DNA of 64,000 nucleotides, from assembly GCA_949318235.1 (NCBI GenBank), contig OX439137.1:21880518-21944517 (forward strand), in the 5' to 3' direction. Made by a program: the position numbers and the translations under genes. The notes under the pieces are model-generated. The model was not told the origin of the DNA. It ran no database searches and saw only the letters and a program-made list of their open reading frames with translations. Positions 1-14,260 of this stretch are shown in pieces (positions within the stretch are counted from its first letter, which is position 1; the number at the start of each line of letters is the position of its first letter). Origin of the DNA: Ecdyonurus torrentis (Eukaryota > Arthropoda > Insecta > Ephemeroptera > Heptageniidae).

Positions 1-1148
1 TACTTATAAGTGCATTGAATCACGTGTAACATGCAAATTCTTCATTTTAAATGACGTTTCCTTGTTAGATAATGTTAAAGTTCTTTCTTATTGAAACGTA
101 GAGAGAAACAATTCAGAAAATAATATTTTTAGTACCAGTTATGGTTTAATATTAAAAAAATACTTCTTTTTATAATTTTATGAGTGAATAGATTTTTATC
201 ACTACTAAAAAATAACTACTGTACATGGTGCAGTATTTTTGATGTGCAATTAATTTCATTGCATGTAATCGCCATTCTTATAACTAGGTATAAAATTGCC
301 ATGCAATCTTATTTATTGCATATAGTATAAAAAATTGTTTTCTTTGAACAGTGGCTATTAAAGTAATAATTTGTAGATCATTTTTAAAGTTAAAAGAATT
401 TATTAGAATTTTAAAGTGATTAAAAATTAGAACATATAATAATAATCATACCTTTTTTTTATTATTCATTTATTTATTTTATGCACTTATTAAAAAATAA
501 TCTATAAATTACGAATTTCATTACAAAATCACACACAAAAAAGTTTTTATTTTTAAAATATTAGTTTGAAAATAGTTTGAAAATTAATGATTTGTTGAAA
601 ACTCTTTTGCCATTTTTTAAAGTAAAATCGAGTGAGCACAGTGAGAAAACATATTTTGCATATTTCTAGTTGTTTTTTTTTTTTGTTTTTTTTTTTTTTA
701 CTCAAAATAGTCAAAATCAAAATCAATTAAAATACTTTGATGTTCCATTTTTTTTTTTTTTTTTTTTTTTTTTGTAAATAAGTGTACAAATTTCAAAACT
801 GATACTACAACATGATTTTGTTTTAGTAACATTATATTATTTTAAAAGGAGAAAAACCTTCCCTGAAAATTCTTTTATCTAGAAACTATACATTCAAAAA
901 TAAATACGTATAATTTCTGCTATCTCAATGCAGCAACATTTATGCATAACATCATTATTTATTCGATATTGTATTATTATTATACTAAATAGCATAATAG
1001 TTAAGATGTTTAGCATAATTACTTATTTTAATCATAATTAGCTAGATTTATCTGTGCTCTACAATACAGGAATTGTTCAATGCAACACAAATTACTCTAT
1101 TCTTTTCTTCATGTATTTATAAGTAAAAACAAAGAATGTCTGGGCAAA

Positions 1149-1150
<2 letters not shown>
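1..1150. other. AT-rich, no gene seen
   Basis: Only T tracts (671-700, 748-773) and scattered AT-rich sequence. No splice-bounded coding segment was found. Confidence 0.6.

Positions 1151-1217
<67 letters not shown>
1151..1217. repeat. (CAA)n microsatellite
   Basis: About 22 copies. The 61-codon poly-Gln frame across it is an artefact. Confidence 0.97.
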
Positions 1218-1218
<1 letters not shown>

Positions 1219-1798
1219 TAAAACAAAAAACAAAAACGTATCTTGCCGCTTATGGCTATAAATAGCATTATTCCAATGAGAAATGAGCAGATGAGAAATG
1301 AAGTAAAGTAATAAGGAAAAAGGTATGCATATTAATTTATTTTTAGATTTAATAACGATAGCTGTGTGTTAGTATATTTTATTTATGTTATGTAGTTACG
1401 CTTTTCTATAAAGTGTGAAATCTGTTGCAATTATTTATATAATGACTCACTTAACCGTATTTCAAGTCAAACAAGTACATACATACGTCATACTTGACCT
1501 ATATAATATTATATACTTAATATTAAAATGTATTTTATATTATAATATTGTGATTACATTGAATTTTAAATGTGAAAATATTACTCTCTTACCTCCTTTC
1601 AAGTTTATTACCAAATGCAGTTCTTGCATTATTAAAATTTGCATCATTGCAAGCTATAGTAATCATAACAGATTTCTCAACAAAAACTTTTTTTAATGAA
1701 TATTTTGTAGCAATGAAAATAATAGGAGACGCATACATTTTTTAAGTCACGTATTGTGCTAAAAAAAATAGTAACAACTATTCAACGAACTAAAGTGC

Positions 1799-1802
<4 letters not shown>

Positions 1803-1833
<31 letters not shown>
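1803..1833. repeat. Poly(A) tract
   Basis: 31 A residues. Similar tracts of 20-30 A or T occur through the window (for example 13647-13672, 23769-23792, 26587-26613, 30569-30597, 49260-49282, 56154-56178, 63367-63395) and may mark old retroposed ends. Confidence 0.9.
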
Positions 1834-1835
<2 letters not shown>

Positions 1836-1895
1836 TAATAAAAATAAAAAATCTAGTTTCCACATGCCGTAGTTGCAAAATAAAGAGAGGCAAAA

Positions 1896-1898
<3 letters not shown>

Positions 1899-1955
<57 letters not shown>
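1899..1955. repeat. (CT)n microsatellite
   Basis: 57 bp of CT. Confidence 0.97.
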
Positions 1956-1958
<3 letters not shown>

Positions 1959-2196
1959 CTCTCTTTTTTTTTTCTTTGTTTGCAAAACTTAAATTTAATG
2001 ATAAAATTTAAGAATGACGCGTTTTCAACTTTTAATCACAATGACAATTAAGTTTCTGCAAGAATTAGTCTTTAGATGTCATGTTTTCCTATTTATAACT
2101 ATACTTTTTTATGTAATTTTTATGCATTGAAGGCTATATAGTAGCACCACTCAAAAAACTATACTTTTTGAATTCAATAGGTACATGGAAAATAAA

Positions 2197-2400
2197 TACT
2201 ACCTATGGCAGCTACATGAATCCTGTATTTTGCAATATGTAAACTTGAATTTGGAACAGGTAGTTATAAACTACAATACCACTTAATCTAAGTGAGTCAC
2301 ACCTTTATTGGTGCATGCACCTGAATTAGGTATTATTGAAGTATAATAATACTTGTGTTCTAGTTTATAATGTCTACCTATTACATTTTTAGCATTAATT
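2197..2400 (+). mobile_element. Short repeat C, copy 1
   Basis: Landmarks ACTACCTATGGCAG, TACATGAATCCTGTATTTTG, CTTAATCTAAGTGAGTCACA and TGTTCTAG. Copies also at 9176 and 36486. About 200 bp and non-coding; probably a MITE, but terminal repeats are not clear. Confidence 0.65.
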
Positions 2401-3031
2401 TTGTTTCGTATATCAAAATTAAACTTATTGTTAAAAACCATGGCTTGCAAGTAAAAACGTTACTGCCTGCTAGAGTGAGATGATATACTCCTAATTATAC
2501 AATATATTCTGTCTAGCCTCCTCTAGTCTATATACCTCTTTTAGGGTATTGTCACTCAAAATGATAGGTGCTTTAGTCCATTGGGCAGCCTCATTGTAAC
2601 AACTAACCTATATCATCTAAATATTTGGACCCATTTTTATTTAATTAAAATTACGAAAAATAAAACTAAATTTATAATATTCATAATCTTTTTCATAATT
2701 AATATTTAAAATTAGGCGCAGTTGACTCATTATTTTTTTACCATTATAATTTTTCTTTTTTAAAAAATGAGACTTTTTTTTTAATAAAAAGAAAGTCATT
2801 AAAATTCTTATGAAGACAAATAATTTGAAGCTTAAAACAACATCAATTAATTTTACTCCCTTGATACCTTTTTTAACATTTTAAATATTAAAAGAAAGGA
2901 AAAAATATAATAATTTATTATAAAAAATGTAAAATATTTTTCTGCTTTAATTTGTACAAATCTCTAAAGAATAATATAAGAAATTTTGGAGTTTAGTTTA
3001 AAAATAAAGTTCATGGAATTGAGAGAAAGAT

Positions 3032-3178
<147 letters not shown>

Positions 3179-3324
3179 AACACTGCAAAAAATACTTAAA
3201 ATAGATACGGACCTAAAAAAAACAATTTTCCCTCAAATTTAAAACACGAAATTGGACTATCATACATACACATATTTATTCTATGCCTTCACAAAATGAA
3301 GATAAATCATGTAAAGTAGACAAC

Positions 3325-3440
3325 CCGAATTAAAATTTCTATTGTAGACTTTGATTTCGTGACGTAATGAATTCCAAAATTTGTCAAAAGTTTTTTAATC
3401 TCAGTTTGTGAGGCTACAGAAGGGTTGAGAAATGTGACCA
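3325..3440 (-). mobile_element. Repeat M, diverged copy
   Basis: The reverse complement shares TCTCAACCCTTCTGTAGCC, AGATTAAAAAACT, GGAATTCATTACGTCACG and CTACAATAGAAATTT with 57700-57815. About one half of the unit. Confidence 0.5.
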
Positions 3441-5378
3441 CGTCGTATTTTCTAATATCACCACGCGAGTGTCAAAATATCACCATTTCTATTCTATTTC
3501 TGGGTGATGTATTGCCACTCTCTTGAAGCTTTCCTATATTTGCAATGTTAAATTTTCATCGCCAAAGTAAAATAATATCGTTAAGAGCTTCGAAATATCG
3601 CCGTGTATATATCATGGTCCCATTTCATAAATTTAATGTTTTTTAATTTAATTGTCTTTCGAGGCTAGGATCCCTTTAATATATCAAAATTATAGCTAGT
3701 AAAAGCATAAATTTTAATGTTTTTTTTTTTTTTTTTTTTTTTTTTTTTGAAATGTATGATTTTGTTTGGGTTTAAAATATTAATAATGTTAAGATGATTA
3801 CGTGTAAAATTTAACACTGCAAAGAGCTCTACAGTTTTGCGCCAATACGATCGATTTTGTACTGTCATTTTGTACAGTGAAGTCTTACAAATTACTTAAT
3901 ATTTTCGAGTATTTTACATAAATAATGCCTAAAGAAAAATGAATGCATTATTTAAAAAAAAAAAAAAAAAACGTCCATCATAAAAATTAAAGAGACATAG
4001 CTATTACGTAATAGTCATTGACTTGTCTTGTTAAATTATAATAAAGTTAAAAAAAAGTTTCAGACGCAAATTACTAAAAAAAAAAAAAAAAAAAAAAAAG
4101 AAGAAGAAAAAAAGAGCTATTGTAAATTTTACCATTGATTTTTAGTTTAAATTACAGTAAATAAAATCATAAACTTTTACGTTAGGGAAATTATTTCACT
4201 ATAAATTATAATAAAATTTAGTACATGCCTTTTTGCAGACATAAAGAGAATGAGACTGGAAAATTGCTTTGAATAGCATTCTGTCTATAATTGAACAATT
4301 ATACTAAACTACATTTTAGTATAATATAGTAAAATTTACAACAAATAAAACACGTACACAATAAAATTTATGTACCTTTAATATTTGAATATCTCAATTC
4401 AAAAAATATATAAATATAAATGGAATTTAAACGCTAAAATTTTCGGAAATTATATCATGAAATAATTTTGTTTAACAGCCAGGAAAGTTAATTGTAAGTC
4501 CAGTTATGGGAGTTGAAAAAAATACAAATTAGAATATTAAAAAAAAAAAAAAAGGTTAATAAGTTACAAAGCGATATTGAATATTTCAAATATTTTAATA
4601 TATTACCAATAGAAGAAACTTTTAAATGCGCTTTTATTTGTGATAATTACTTTGACAATTTTCATGGTATATACCTAGAACTCATATTTATAGTACTAGA
4701 ATTGCAGTAACCAATCCTCTATTTGTACCAAAAAATTTTAATAGATTCACTGACAAGACTAAAAATTCGTGTAACCTAAATTGTGGAATCAAATTCCAAT
4801 ATAGTTAAAAACTTTTAAAAATAAAAAAGCAATAAAAGTTAATATGAAAAAAAAATAAATTAAAACCTTTATTAATTTTTGCTTCCATTACAAGACTATA
4901 TCTCTGTATATTTGAGAATATCTTACGTGTTATGAGTTAATTACTTTATTTGTTTTGAAATAAAAACTAAATATCATGATTAATTTACTAGTAATTTAAT
5001 TATTAAGACATTGTGTAAAAATATAATGAACCAATCGATGCCTTATAGTTGGATTCTGTAAATTTACGTGTTAAAAAAAAAAAAAAAAAAAGTGAGAGAC
5101 AGACAAATAAAACTTCTTAATCTTGAGACGATGACAAATATTTTCTTTCAGAATTTTTGTGATATTCCTTTCTTTTTTTTCTTTTTTTTTTCCTAAATTA
5201 ATTTAACGCTAAAATTTTCAGGAAATTTTTCATGAAAATGGAAATAACAATGGAAGCTATAAAATAATTCAGATAATATTTCATGGTAACATTACAATAA
5301 GATTTATAATATAGATAACCGGGTTCTAAGTTAACCGAAATCAGTAAATATTAGTATATCTTGTATGTACTGTACCTC

Positions 5379-5380
<2 letters not shown>
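3441..5380. other. AT-rich, no gene seen
   Basis: Homopolymer tracts (3720-3748, 3954-3971, 4076-4099, 5073-5090) and no recognisable repeat copy or coding segment. The 65-67 codon frames are chance. Confidence 0.55.

Positions 5381-5458
<78 letters not shown>
5381..5458. repeat. (GA)n microsatellite
   Basis: 78 bp of GA. Confidence 0.97.
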
Positions 5459-5461
<3 letters not shown>

Positions 5462-6015
5462 CTTAATTCTAAGACGATGACAGATATTTGCTCTTACAAT
5501 TTCTATAATATTCCAGGTTAATTATTCATTCCAGTTGATGTTATAGCAAGCAAAGTTAAGTAACAGTATTGATTTTCACCTGGCACCACGCGACACTCTA
5601 TTATTATAAAAATAAACTTATTGCGGCACAAAACTTTAAACTACGCGCTATATAGCTGCTGTTATGAAGTTTTTTAAACGTTATGTAAAGTATAATATTA
5701 ATTATACTTTTCAACATGAAAGTACTTAAATATATTATGCGTTGTCTAGCGTGTACTTGAGAAGTAAACAGTCAATCCTGAACCAAAGAATTTATGCTAT
5801 TCGTTAATGTCATAAATATAGCATAAATACTGCTATGTGGAAATATCATAAATATTAATTATGATGCACACAGGATTATGCTAATACATTTTACCATTTA
5901 AATTCAGCCCGTGTTTCTCTGATAAGAATAACATTGCACAATTAGCGCGAGTTGTTAAATGGTAAAATATATTATCACAATCGTGCCTACTACATATTTA
6001 TTATACTGCGCAGCA

Positions 6016-6492
6016 TAATGAGGAAGACTAATGATTTTTGGGACAGTATTTGAGCACATTTTTAGAAAGAGCATAATTAGTAGATTCTATTGACATCAAT
6101 ATTTACCTTTATTACTTAAATTTCAGCGATTAATTAATGATTTAAAAGTGGCGGCCACGCCCCCAAGAAGCCTGTGCCGTTAGTCATTTGTTTGAATTTG
6201 CAGCGGAGTCTGATCTTCTTCTGCAAATTTTGACACGAGATTTTAAAATTTACGCGAATTTTCAAATTCTCGTATCCAAATTTGCAGAAGAAGATCAGAC
6301 TCCGCTGCAAATTCAAACAAATGACTAACGGCACAGGCTTCTTGGGGGCGTGGCCGCCACTTTTAAATCATTAATTAATCGCTGAAATTTAAGTAATAAA
6401 GGTAAATATTGATGTCAATAGAATCTACTAATTATGCTCTTTTTAAAAATGTGCTCAAATACTGTCCCAAAAATCATTAGTCTTCCTCATTA
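6016..6492. repeat. Near-perfect 477 bp palindrome
   Basis: Left arm 6016-6231 and right arm 6276-6492 are reverse complements with only one or two differences seen (AGAAAGAGC against AAAAAGAGC). The 45 bp centre is itself an imperfect inverted repeat (CGAGATTTTAAAATTTACGC against GCGAATTTTCAAATTCTCG). The GC-rich part (GTGGCGGCCACGCCCCC) lies mid-arm. The 66-codon reading frame inside is a by-product. Confidence 0.92.
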
Positions 6493-6875
6493 TTGTTAAA
6501 AATTCCATATATTTATGAAGCTTGACTTTAGGCTACCTTTATTTTTTTCTACATGCTTTATCATTCAGAAAAAAAAATTGTCTACTTTTCTATTAATTTT
6601 TAATTGGTTTAATAAGTTTTTTTTTTTAGTTTAAAAATATATTTTACTTCTTCTTCTTCTTTTATTTTCATTTCTTCTAATTTAATTTTAAGCAGCATAA
6701 GTTAAATATTTCATCACTTTTGCATAACTAAACTTTTAAGAAGCATAACTAAATTTGAAACTACAAACTAGATTTAAATGTAAAATACACTTGATAATTT
6801 AGTATAATTAATTGCACTTGGGAAAAAAATGACATAATATATATATATATATATATATATGACTCAAGATTTATA

Positions 6876-6990
6876 TGAATGCTGTTCGTAAATCCTGTTC
6901 TCTGCTTCTAAAATGAGGATCACCTTTGGTTATTCAAATGGATTTCGCATTTTTGGTGCAAGAAAACAGGGATTACGTAAAACACTACGG
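6876..6990 (+). mobile_element. Short TIR element D, copy 1
   Basis: About 110 bp. The end TGCTGTTCGTAAATCCTGTT pairs with AACAGGGATTACGTAAAACA as an inverted repeat. The centre holds AAAATGAGGATCACC and TTATTCAAATGGA. Copies at 20069, 20275 and 62243. Confidence 0.65.
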
Positions 6991-7297
6991 TTGATTAATT
7001 AAGACCACAAAATAGTTAAAGAGAACCAATATTATTACATTGGTTCTATATTATATCCTAATCAAATATCATTGCAATTTTGTTGTTTACACCTCCCGTC
7101 CCGCCTTCTCATAAATAAATTTGACCAAAGTACAACCAAATATTTTAAATTTCGGGTGCACGTTTTATTCTTCAGTGTATTATTTATTTATAAGCAAAAT
7201 ACTAAATCCACTATATTAAATCAATTTTATGGTTTTTTTTTTCACTAATCACAAAAGTGCTAAAAAAAAGTATGAAGCTTAAAAGTTGATTTGTTAA

Positions 7298-7300
<3 letters not shown>

Positions 7301-7345
<45 letters not shown>

Positions 7346-7354
7346 ACTCACTCA
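7301..7354. repeat. (CT)n then (CACT)n
   Basis: 40 bp of CT that changes into CACT units at 7341, a compound repeat. Confidence 0.95.
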
Positions 7355-7794
7355 CTCTCAGTTTTCTTTTGTTTAATCGTCATATTTTTTTTCTTTCGGT
7401 ATTTGGTACTTTTTGTGATTGCAAACGTCAAAACAAAATATTGGCAAAGCGCTAAAATTTGAAACTGATTTATTATTGCTTTCATTTATTATTATTTTTT
7501 TGTTTGTTACAGATATTAAAGTCGCGTGAGATGAAAAGTAACAAACAAATGATCGATTGTTTTTAGACTAATGTTACGTGTTTTGTGATAAATGTATTTT
7601 TTAATCGGTAATTTTACAAAAATGAAGCACTTGTCTGTCATTGGATAAAAATTGAACAGTGTCAAAAGCCATTTGTAATATTAAGTTTATTTTATGATAC
7701 GGTGTGGAGGGCTTACCATGTTTATTCGAGGAAATAATGTTTTAAAAATACTCTCTTCTGAAACTCTGAAATATGTTCAACCGACATGTACCAT

Positions 7795-8120
7795 TAATGA
7801 TTTTATTATTGAGGAAGACTGACAAAAAAAGTAATTTTATTTCATATTTATATTGTACTGAATCGATCGATATTTAAATTTCTAATTTTTTAGTTCATTA
7901 AAGTATTTTTTTGTTAATTTTTGAAAATCAAAAATTGAAGCCAGGGGCCTCAACTTATGTATGTTGGCATAGAGAAATGTTTACCCCCTTGATGACAAAA
8001 TTAATTAAAAATACTTAATGAACTTAAAAATTACAAATTAACAAATCTATCGATTCAGGACAATGTTCTTTTTGCAATAAAATTACAACCTATATTTTTA
8101 GGTCTTTCTCCTTCATTTTA
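7795..8120. mobile_element. Foldback element E, copy 1
   Basis: Long imperfect inverted repeat: CTGAATCGATCGATATTTAA and TTAGTTCATTAAAGTATTTT on the left mirror TACTTAATGAACTTAAAAAT and CTATCGATTCAGGACAATG on the right. Ends near GAGGAAGACT and GTCTTTCTCC. Copies at 19313, 21245, 33468 and 35365. Confidence 0.65.
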
Positions 8121-8189
8121 ACATTTAAATTAAACACATGGTAAGAATAACCTTGCAAATTAAGTGACAGTTTTTGAATGTTCAAACCG

Positions 8190-8575
8190 AGCTGGTATGG
8201 CTGAGTGGTGAAGGCAGCTGACTCGTAACTCTGTACTCCTCACCGAGTATAGGTTCGAGCCACTGTTGGGTGCGTACGTGAAGTGTGAGAGCACAACACG
8301 TTGCACGATGCATGTTTACATGCATTCCATGACGACCCACAGCATTCGGGAGGTGTATGATCGATGTGAGTGCACCGACCAGCCTGCCTAGACGTTTCCA
8401 CGGTTTCTGTAGGCTAACATGGCAAATGCCGGGCTGTGTACTTAGGCCGTGGCCGGCCCGTGTGTGCTTTTTCATTAATTTGGAAAGTCCTTACCTGTCG
8501 ATAAGACAATGTCTTGACTGGGATTGGGATTGGTGTAGCACGATAACAATATGGCAAGCAATATATATATATAAA
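8190..8575 (+). mobile_element. tRNA-derived SINE S1, full copy
   Basis: The head has a tRNA-like A box (TGGCTGAGTGG) and B box (GGTTCGAGCC) about 50 bp apart, so RNA polymerase III promotion is expected. A body of about 300 bp follows, with landmarks GTGAGAGCACAACACGTTGC, TTTACATGCATTCC, GCCGGGCTGTG and GATAAGACAATGTCTTGACT. It ends near GTAGCACGATAACAATATGG and an (AT)n tail. The same unit occurs at 11741, 24727, 30952 and 50957. The body is clearly more GC-rich than its surroundings. Confidence 0.8.
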
Positions 8576-8962
8576 ATATATTATCACAATCGTTTGTATA
8601 ATAAAGTATAAGAACGATAATTGCTACTCAGAAAGGAGTATCTAGAATTTTCACCATTACGGTTTGTTGTTACATTTATTTTACACTGCAGATAGACCAT
8701 GAGTCACAATGGTAGACAGTAAAAATACTCCATTTTGAGGTGAAAGCATTGGAAAACAAATCACAAAAAAAAGATTATTGGATCAAGTGTTAGTTGAAGG
8801 TGAACAAAGTGTAAATATATATTTACATTTTAATACAAAGTTGCATACTTCGTAATAGTTGCACCACAATAAAGTCACATTTTCAAACTTAGATCAAAAT
8901 TACATTAAATTATTATATAAAAAATAGCTTACAGGATTATGTAGTGATAAAAAATAACTTAC

Positions 8963-9033
8963 GTGTATTGATGGGTAATGTATGAGCTCCTTGTGCCAAT
9001 ATTTTAGAACTTGTATGTGAGTACTGCTGAACC
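8963..9033 (-). CDS. Candidate internal exon, minus strand
   Basis: 71 bp between a TTATGTTTCAG acceptor and a GTAAGT donor on the minus strand. Two of three frames are open (one starts VQQYSHTSSKILAQG), so the frame is undecided. Composition is less AT-rich than the flanks. No product is recognised, and it lies on the opposite strand from the 18854 candidate. Confidence 0.33.
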
Positions 9034-9175
9034 CTGAAACATAAAAGAAATAATAATATATCATTAATATGCATCAGATAAATTTGTCAAAACACAAACA
9101 AAATAAATATTTGAAGGCAAATTATTCCTTAAAAAGACTTTGGGAAAAGAGAAAACACATACACATGTTGAAAAA

Positions 9176-9380
9176 AATACTACCTATGGCAGGTACATGA
9201 ATCCTGTATTTTGCAATAGGTACACTTTAATTTGGAACAGGTTGTTATAAACTACAATACTACTTAATCTAAGTGAGTTACACCTTTATTGTAGCATATT
9301 GCACCTGTATTAGGTAGTGTTGTAGTATAATAATATACCTGTGTTCTAGGTTATATGTCTACCAATTACATTTTTAGTAT
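9176..9380 (+). mobile_element. Short repeat C, copy 2
   Basis: About 85-90 percent like the 2197 copy by eye, and ends near TCTACCAATTACATTTTTAG. Confidence 0.65.
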
Positions 9381-9586
9381 TATTTTTTTGTGTGTGCAGA
9401 TTAAAGTATAATTTTTTTTAATTATAACCGTTACTCAATTTGAGTCTTAAATTTTAACCACTTTAACATTATTTAAAAAGGCAAACAATATATTCCAATA
9501 TATTTACTATTGTTACTATAAAATGTATTTTTATAATTATAAATAATAATGAAGTTCGGAAAGTATTTAATTTTTATGGGCTATTC

Positions 9587-9690
9587 ACAAAGACGCGTAA
9601 ATTCACGTAACTCTTACGTGAAGCTACAACAATTGGGGTCCTTACGTGAAAGTTACGTAAAATTTACGCGTCATTGTGGACAGACCTTTA
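9587..9690. repeat. Hairpin element around 9.6 kb
   Basis: TTCACAAAGACGCGTAAATT and CACGTAACTCTTACGTGAA pair imperfectly with TTACGTGAAAGTTACGTAAA and TTTACGCGTCATTGTGG. The repeated ACGTAA/TTACGT cores make it internally repetitive. Confidence 0.7.
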
Positions 9691-10189
9691 TACATAACTT
9701 TTTTTTTTTTTTACTGAAATAGGCATTATTTTATATAATATTTTTGTAATATTAATTTATTTTAAGTCAAAAATATGATTTGTGTTTGATATAATATAAC
9801 TGTAAAAAACTGTATCATAAATATTAAACACATTAAAAATTAAGTATTATAAAATAACGTATATTATGCTTTTAGTGTAATAGCCGCGCAAGAAGTTAAA
9901 AATAGTAATATATAAAATATCACGTAATATACAAAAGTTTATTTTTTTAATAAAGCTTATAAAAGTGGTCTTTTTATTTACTATATATATATATTTTTTT
10001 TAATAAAGCAACAATACGAGAACAATGGAAACAAGTGGGGATGATTGTTGACAATTATCAAGGGTACTTTTCTAAGTCGTGTTGCCTCGTTGGAAAGAAA
10101 AAAAATGAAAGTCGACAAGCGTGTTATCTTTTTTAATAAAGTTTGCTTTATTACTTGTTGTTTCTGTATAGTAGAAACAAAAGCTTATC

Positions 10190-11225
<1,036 letters not shown>

Positions 11226-11740
11226 CATGACTAGTGACTAGGTTCCTGACCCTTACTCACTTTATTTACTTTTATTTCAAAATGTCAAATAAAAAATTCA
11301 AAAGAAAACTTGATATGACCGTTAACAAAATATTCAATTTTATTTCAAATATACGTATTTATATTTCATATTCTGTTAAGTGTTAAAAGTGGATTCAAAT
11401 TTTAAAAGTTATAATATAAAATTACAATTTAATGTAAATAAATTGGTGAATTTGTTATGTTGGTGAATATGGTGATTTTTTTATTTTATTTTCTTGATAT
11501 ATATCCAAAATTACAATAATATTTCAATTAATACAATAAAAAAATTCTTTTCTTGTTTATTTGTTATTTTTATGCAAATATTTATTTTTTACAACATAAT
11601 TTATGCAAAATTAAATGATAATTTGACTTCACATGATAATAAATATGTTTCATGGCACAATTACTTATGCTATTACGGAATAGTAAAATTTATGCTAAAT
11701 GATAAAACCACAGCATAAATTGAGTAATTTATTATTTATG

Positions 11741-12063
11741 CAGAGCTGGTATGACTGAGTGATGAAAGTAGCTGACTCGAAACTCTGTACGTACGTGCTA
11801 TAATACTCCTTACCGAGCCACTGCTGGATGCAAACGTGAAGTGTGAGAGCACAAAACGTTGCATGTTTACATGCATTCCATGACGAGAAGGTGCATGAAT
11901 GATGTGATTGCACCGACCAGCTTGCCTAGACTGTTCCACGGTTTCTCTAGGCTATCATGGTGAATGCCGGGCTGTGTATTTAGGCCGAGGATGGCCCATG
12001 TTTGCGGTTTCCATATATTGGAAAGTAATTGCCTGCCAATAAGACAATGTATTGACTGGGACT
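11741..12063 (+). mobile_element. SINE S1, decayed copy
   Basis: Starts at GAGCTGGTATGACTGAGTG, with a damaged B box region (ACCGAGCCACTG, the GGTTCGA part lost). Body landmarks GCACAAAACGTTGC and GCCGGGCTGTG are kept. It ends soon after AATGTATTGACTGGGAC, lacking the last 50 bp of the 8190 copy. Confidence 0.75.
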
Positions 12064-12289
12064 TTTCTACACACATCCGTTGTAAATTTATTACCTAAAA
12101 AAATTTCAATTCAATCAACCGTGATTACATAAGTTACGATATAAAATGTATCTCATTTTAGATAACGTTGGCTCTAAAAAAAAAAAAAAAAATGAAAAAA
12201 AAAATACACAAAAAATCTTTAAATCACGTATAACTTTATCGTCTCATTTTAGACTTGAAATTGAAATTAATAAATCATTATGTTGTGTC

Positions 12290-12291
<2 letters not shown>

Positions 12292-12358
<67 letters not shown>
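12292..12358. repeat. (CT)n microsatellite
   Basis: 67 bp of CT. Confidence 0.97.
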
Positions 12359-12647
12359 GCTTGGGGATTACGAAGTTTCGTCAATATATCAAAAACTAGC
12401 TCGACGTTTGTTCTACTTCAAGTAAAACTTTGGTACATGGAAAATGTGTGATTATTAATTTTTATAACCGATAATATCAAACTTTTATTACAACATATAA
12501 ACTTCACTTTTTGCACCATACAAATACAAATAGAAGTGTAAAATATTATTATAATCTTTTGCAGATATATCAATTTTTTCTCTCTTATATCTCATGAAAA
12601 TTAGAAATTACTGTTAAAAATTTAAAAAAAATTGAGAATAAAGAATT

Positions 12648-12778
12648 TTGCCGCTCCAATGAAGTGTCTGGTCAACTGGACACACTCGCACTACATTTTA
12701 GTTCTTACTGAAAGCAAGGTATATAAGTAGGCGGAGAAATGCAATTACCGTCCAGCCACTTCATTGGGGCGGCATAAT
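12648..12778. mobile_element. Small MITE with 24 bp TIRs
   Basis: TTTGCCGCTCCAATGAAGTG (then TCTGG) and CCAGCCACTTCATTGGGGCG (then GCA) are inverted ends of a 130 bp unit. No internal coding. Single copy here. Confidence 0.7.
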
Positions 12779-13127
12779 TATTAATTCTCAAATTTTAAAT
12801 TGTCAACAATGTATTCAATGTATTACAATTTTTTGTAATGTATTATAGAGTATCACGCTATAACAAGTAAGTATTACAATGAAATAGACATAGTATTTTT
12901 TTTCTAGCAGTTCATAGTAACAAAAGAAGTTACAACATAAGCCTTGATCTTGTTATACATCTACAATTTATGTAAATGAGTTAAATTTTCATTGATCTGA
13001 AATTTTGTCCTAATAAAATAAATTTTATGCTTTTGCAACCCTGGTAAAATCATATTTGTAACGAGATTTTACATTTTAGATTCAAATGGATATAAGTGGG
13101 GGGGAAGGAAAGAAGAAGAGACAGACT

Positions 13128-13457
<330 letters not shown>

Positions 13458-14095
13458 CAGAGAGACAGAGAAAACTCGTTTTAGACTTTTATAACATTGT
13501 CATTAAACATATTTAATTATTACCTTAATTTTAAATACTGAGACATTAATTATTAATTTGTAAAATTTGACTCAAATATTGACAGTTAAAAGTCGTTGAT
13601 AGAGCTTTACATGAAATCCAACTTTCATTTATTAAAATGAGTTACAAAAAAAAAAAAAAAAAAAAAAAAAAAATGACGTTTTTTTTATAACTAATTTCAG
13701 TACCTAAAGAAACATTTTTTTTTCTGTAAATCTAAACTCAAAGGAACAAAAGTTTGACGAGTGTTTATTTTTAGAAATAAAAATAATTTTTTGAAAATTC
13801 TTAAATTTTGTACCAAAGTAAATAAAGCTTCCAATTTTTATTCTTTTGACTTTATTTTTTAATAAATTTTATTTCTAACCGTCTTAAATATAAATTATAT
13901 AAATTTTGTTAGAGTATGGAAAAACACTATGGATTACTAAAGTTTACAACAATAAAACAAACTCTAATGCAAGTCTTGCATTATTGGATTATCATATACT
14001 CATTTATATTCAGTCTTTTGGTATAACTTTGTGCAGGTAAGTAATTATTCTCATCTCAAACAATTCTAATTAATGATTTGCGCCACAAAAGGAAT

Positions 14096-14150
14096 AGACC
14101 AGAAAAAAAACATAAGCATTTATATTACAAAACACTTGATGGTACTTAAA
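14096..14150 (+). mobile_element. MITE A, 5' fragment
   Basis: Only the first 55 bp (AAAGGAATAGACCAG through CACTTGATGG). It stands 110 bp before a larger MITE A copy. Confidence 0.6.
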
Positions 14151-14260
14151 AAAATAGCTTTAAATAACTTTTAAAACGGGAAATCTATAATAACAAATAA
14201 GATTTTTATTGACCCAGACAGCTCAATAAATAAAATAATTTTAGTATATGTCAGATCTTA

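Noticed and set aside
6134..6334. 66-codon frame at 6.1-6.3 kb
   Set aside because: It runs across the palindrome centre and reads both arms; not a gene.
5960..8600. 21 bp exact repeat AAAATATATTATCACAATCG near 5962 and 8573
   Set aside because: Too short to define a family. It flanks an S1 tail and may be an old repeat edge, but nothing extends it.
8182..8611. Frames of 84-97 codons around 8.2-8.6 kb, also 31.0-31.35 kb and 11.7-12.1 kb
   Set aside because: They fall inside SINE S1 copies and exist in different frames and strands, so they are not conserved proteins.
14013..14035. A 23 bp micro-exon between TATATTCAG and GTAAGT
   Set aside because: Good splice signals, but too short to support by sequence alone and no neighbouring exons.
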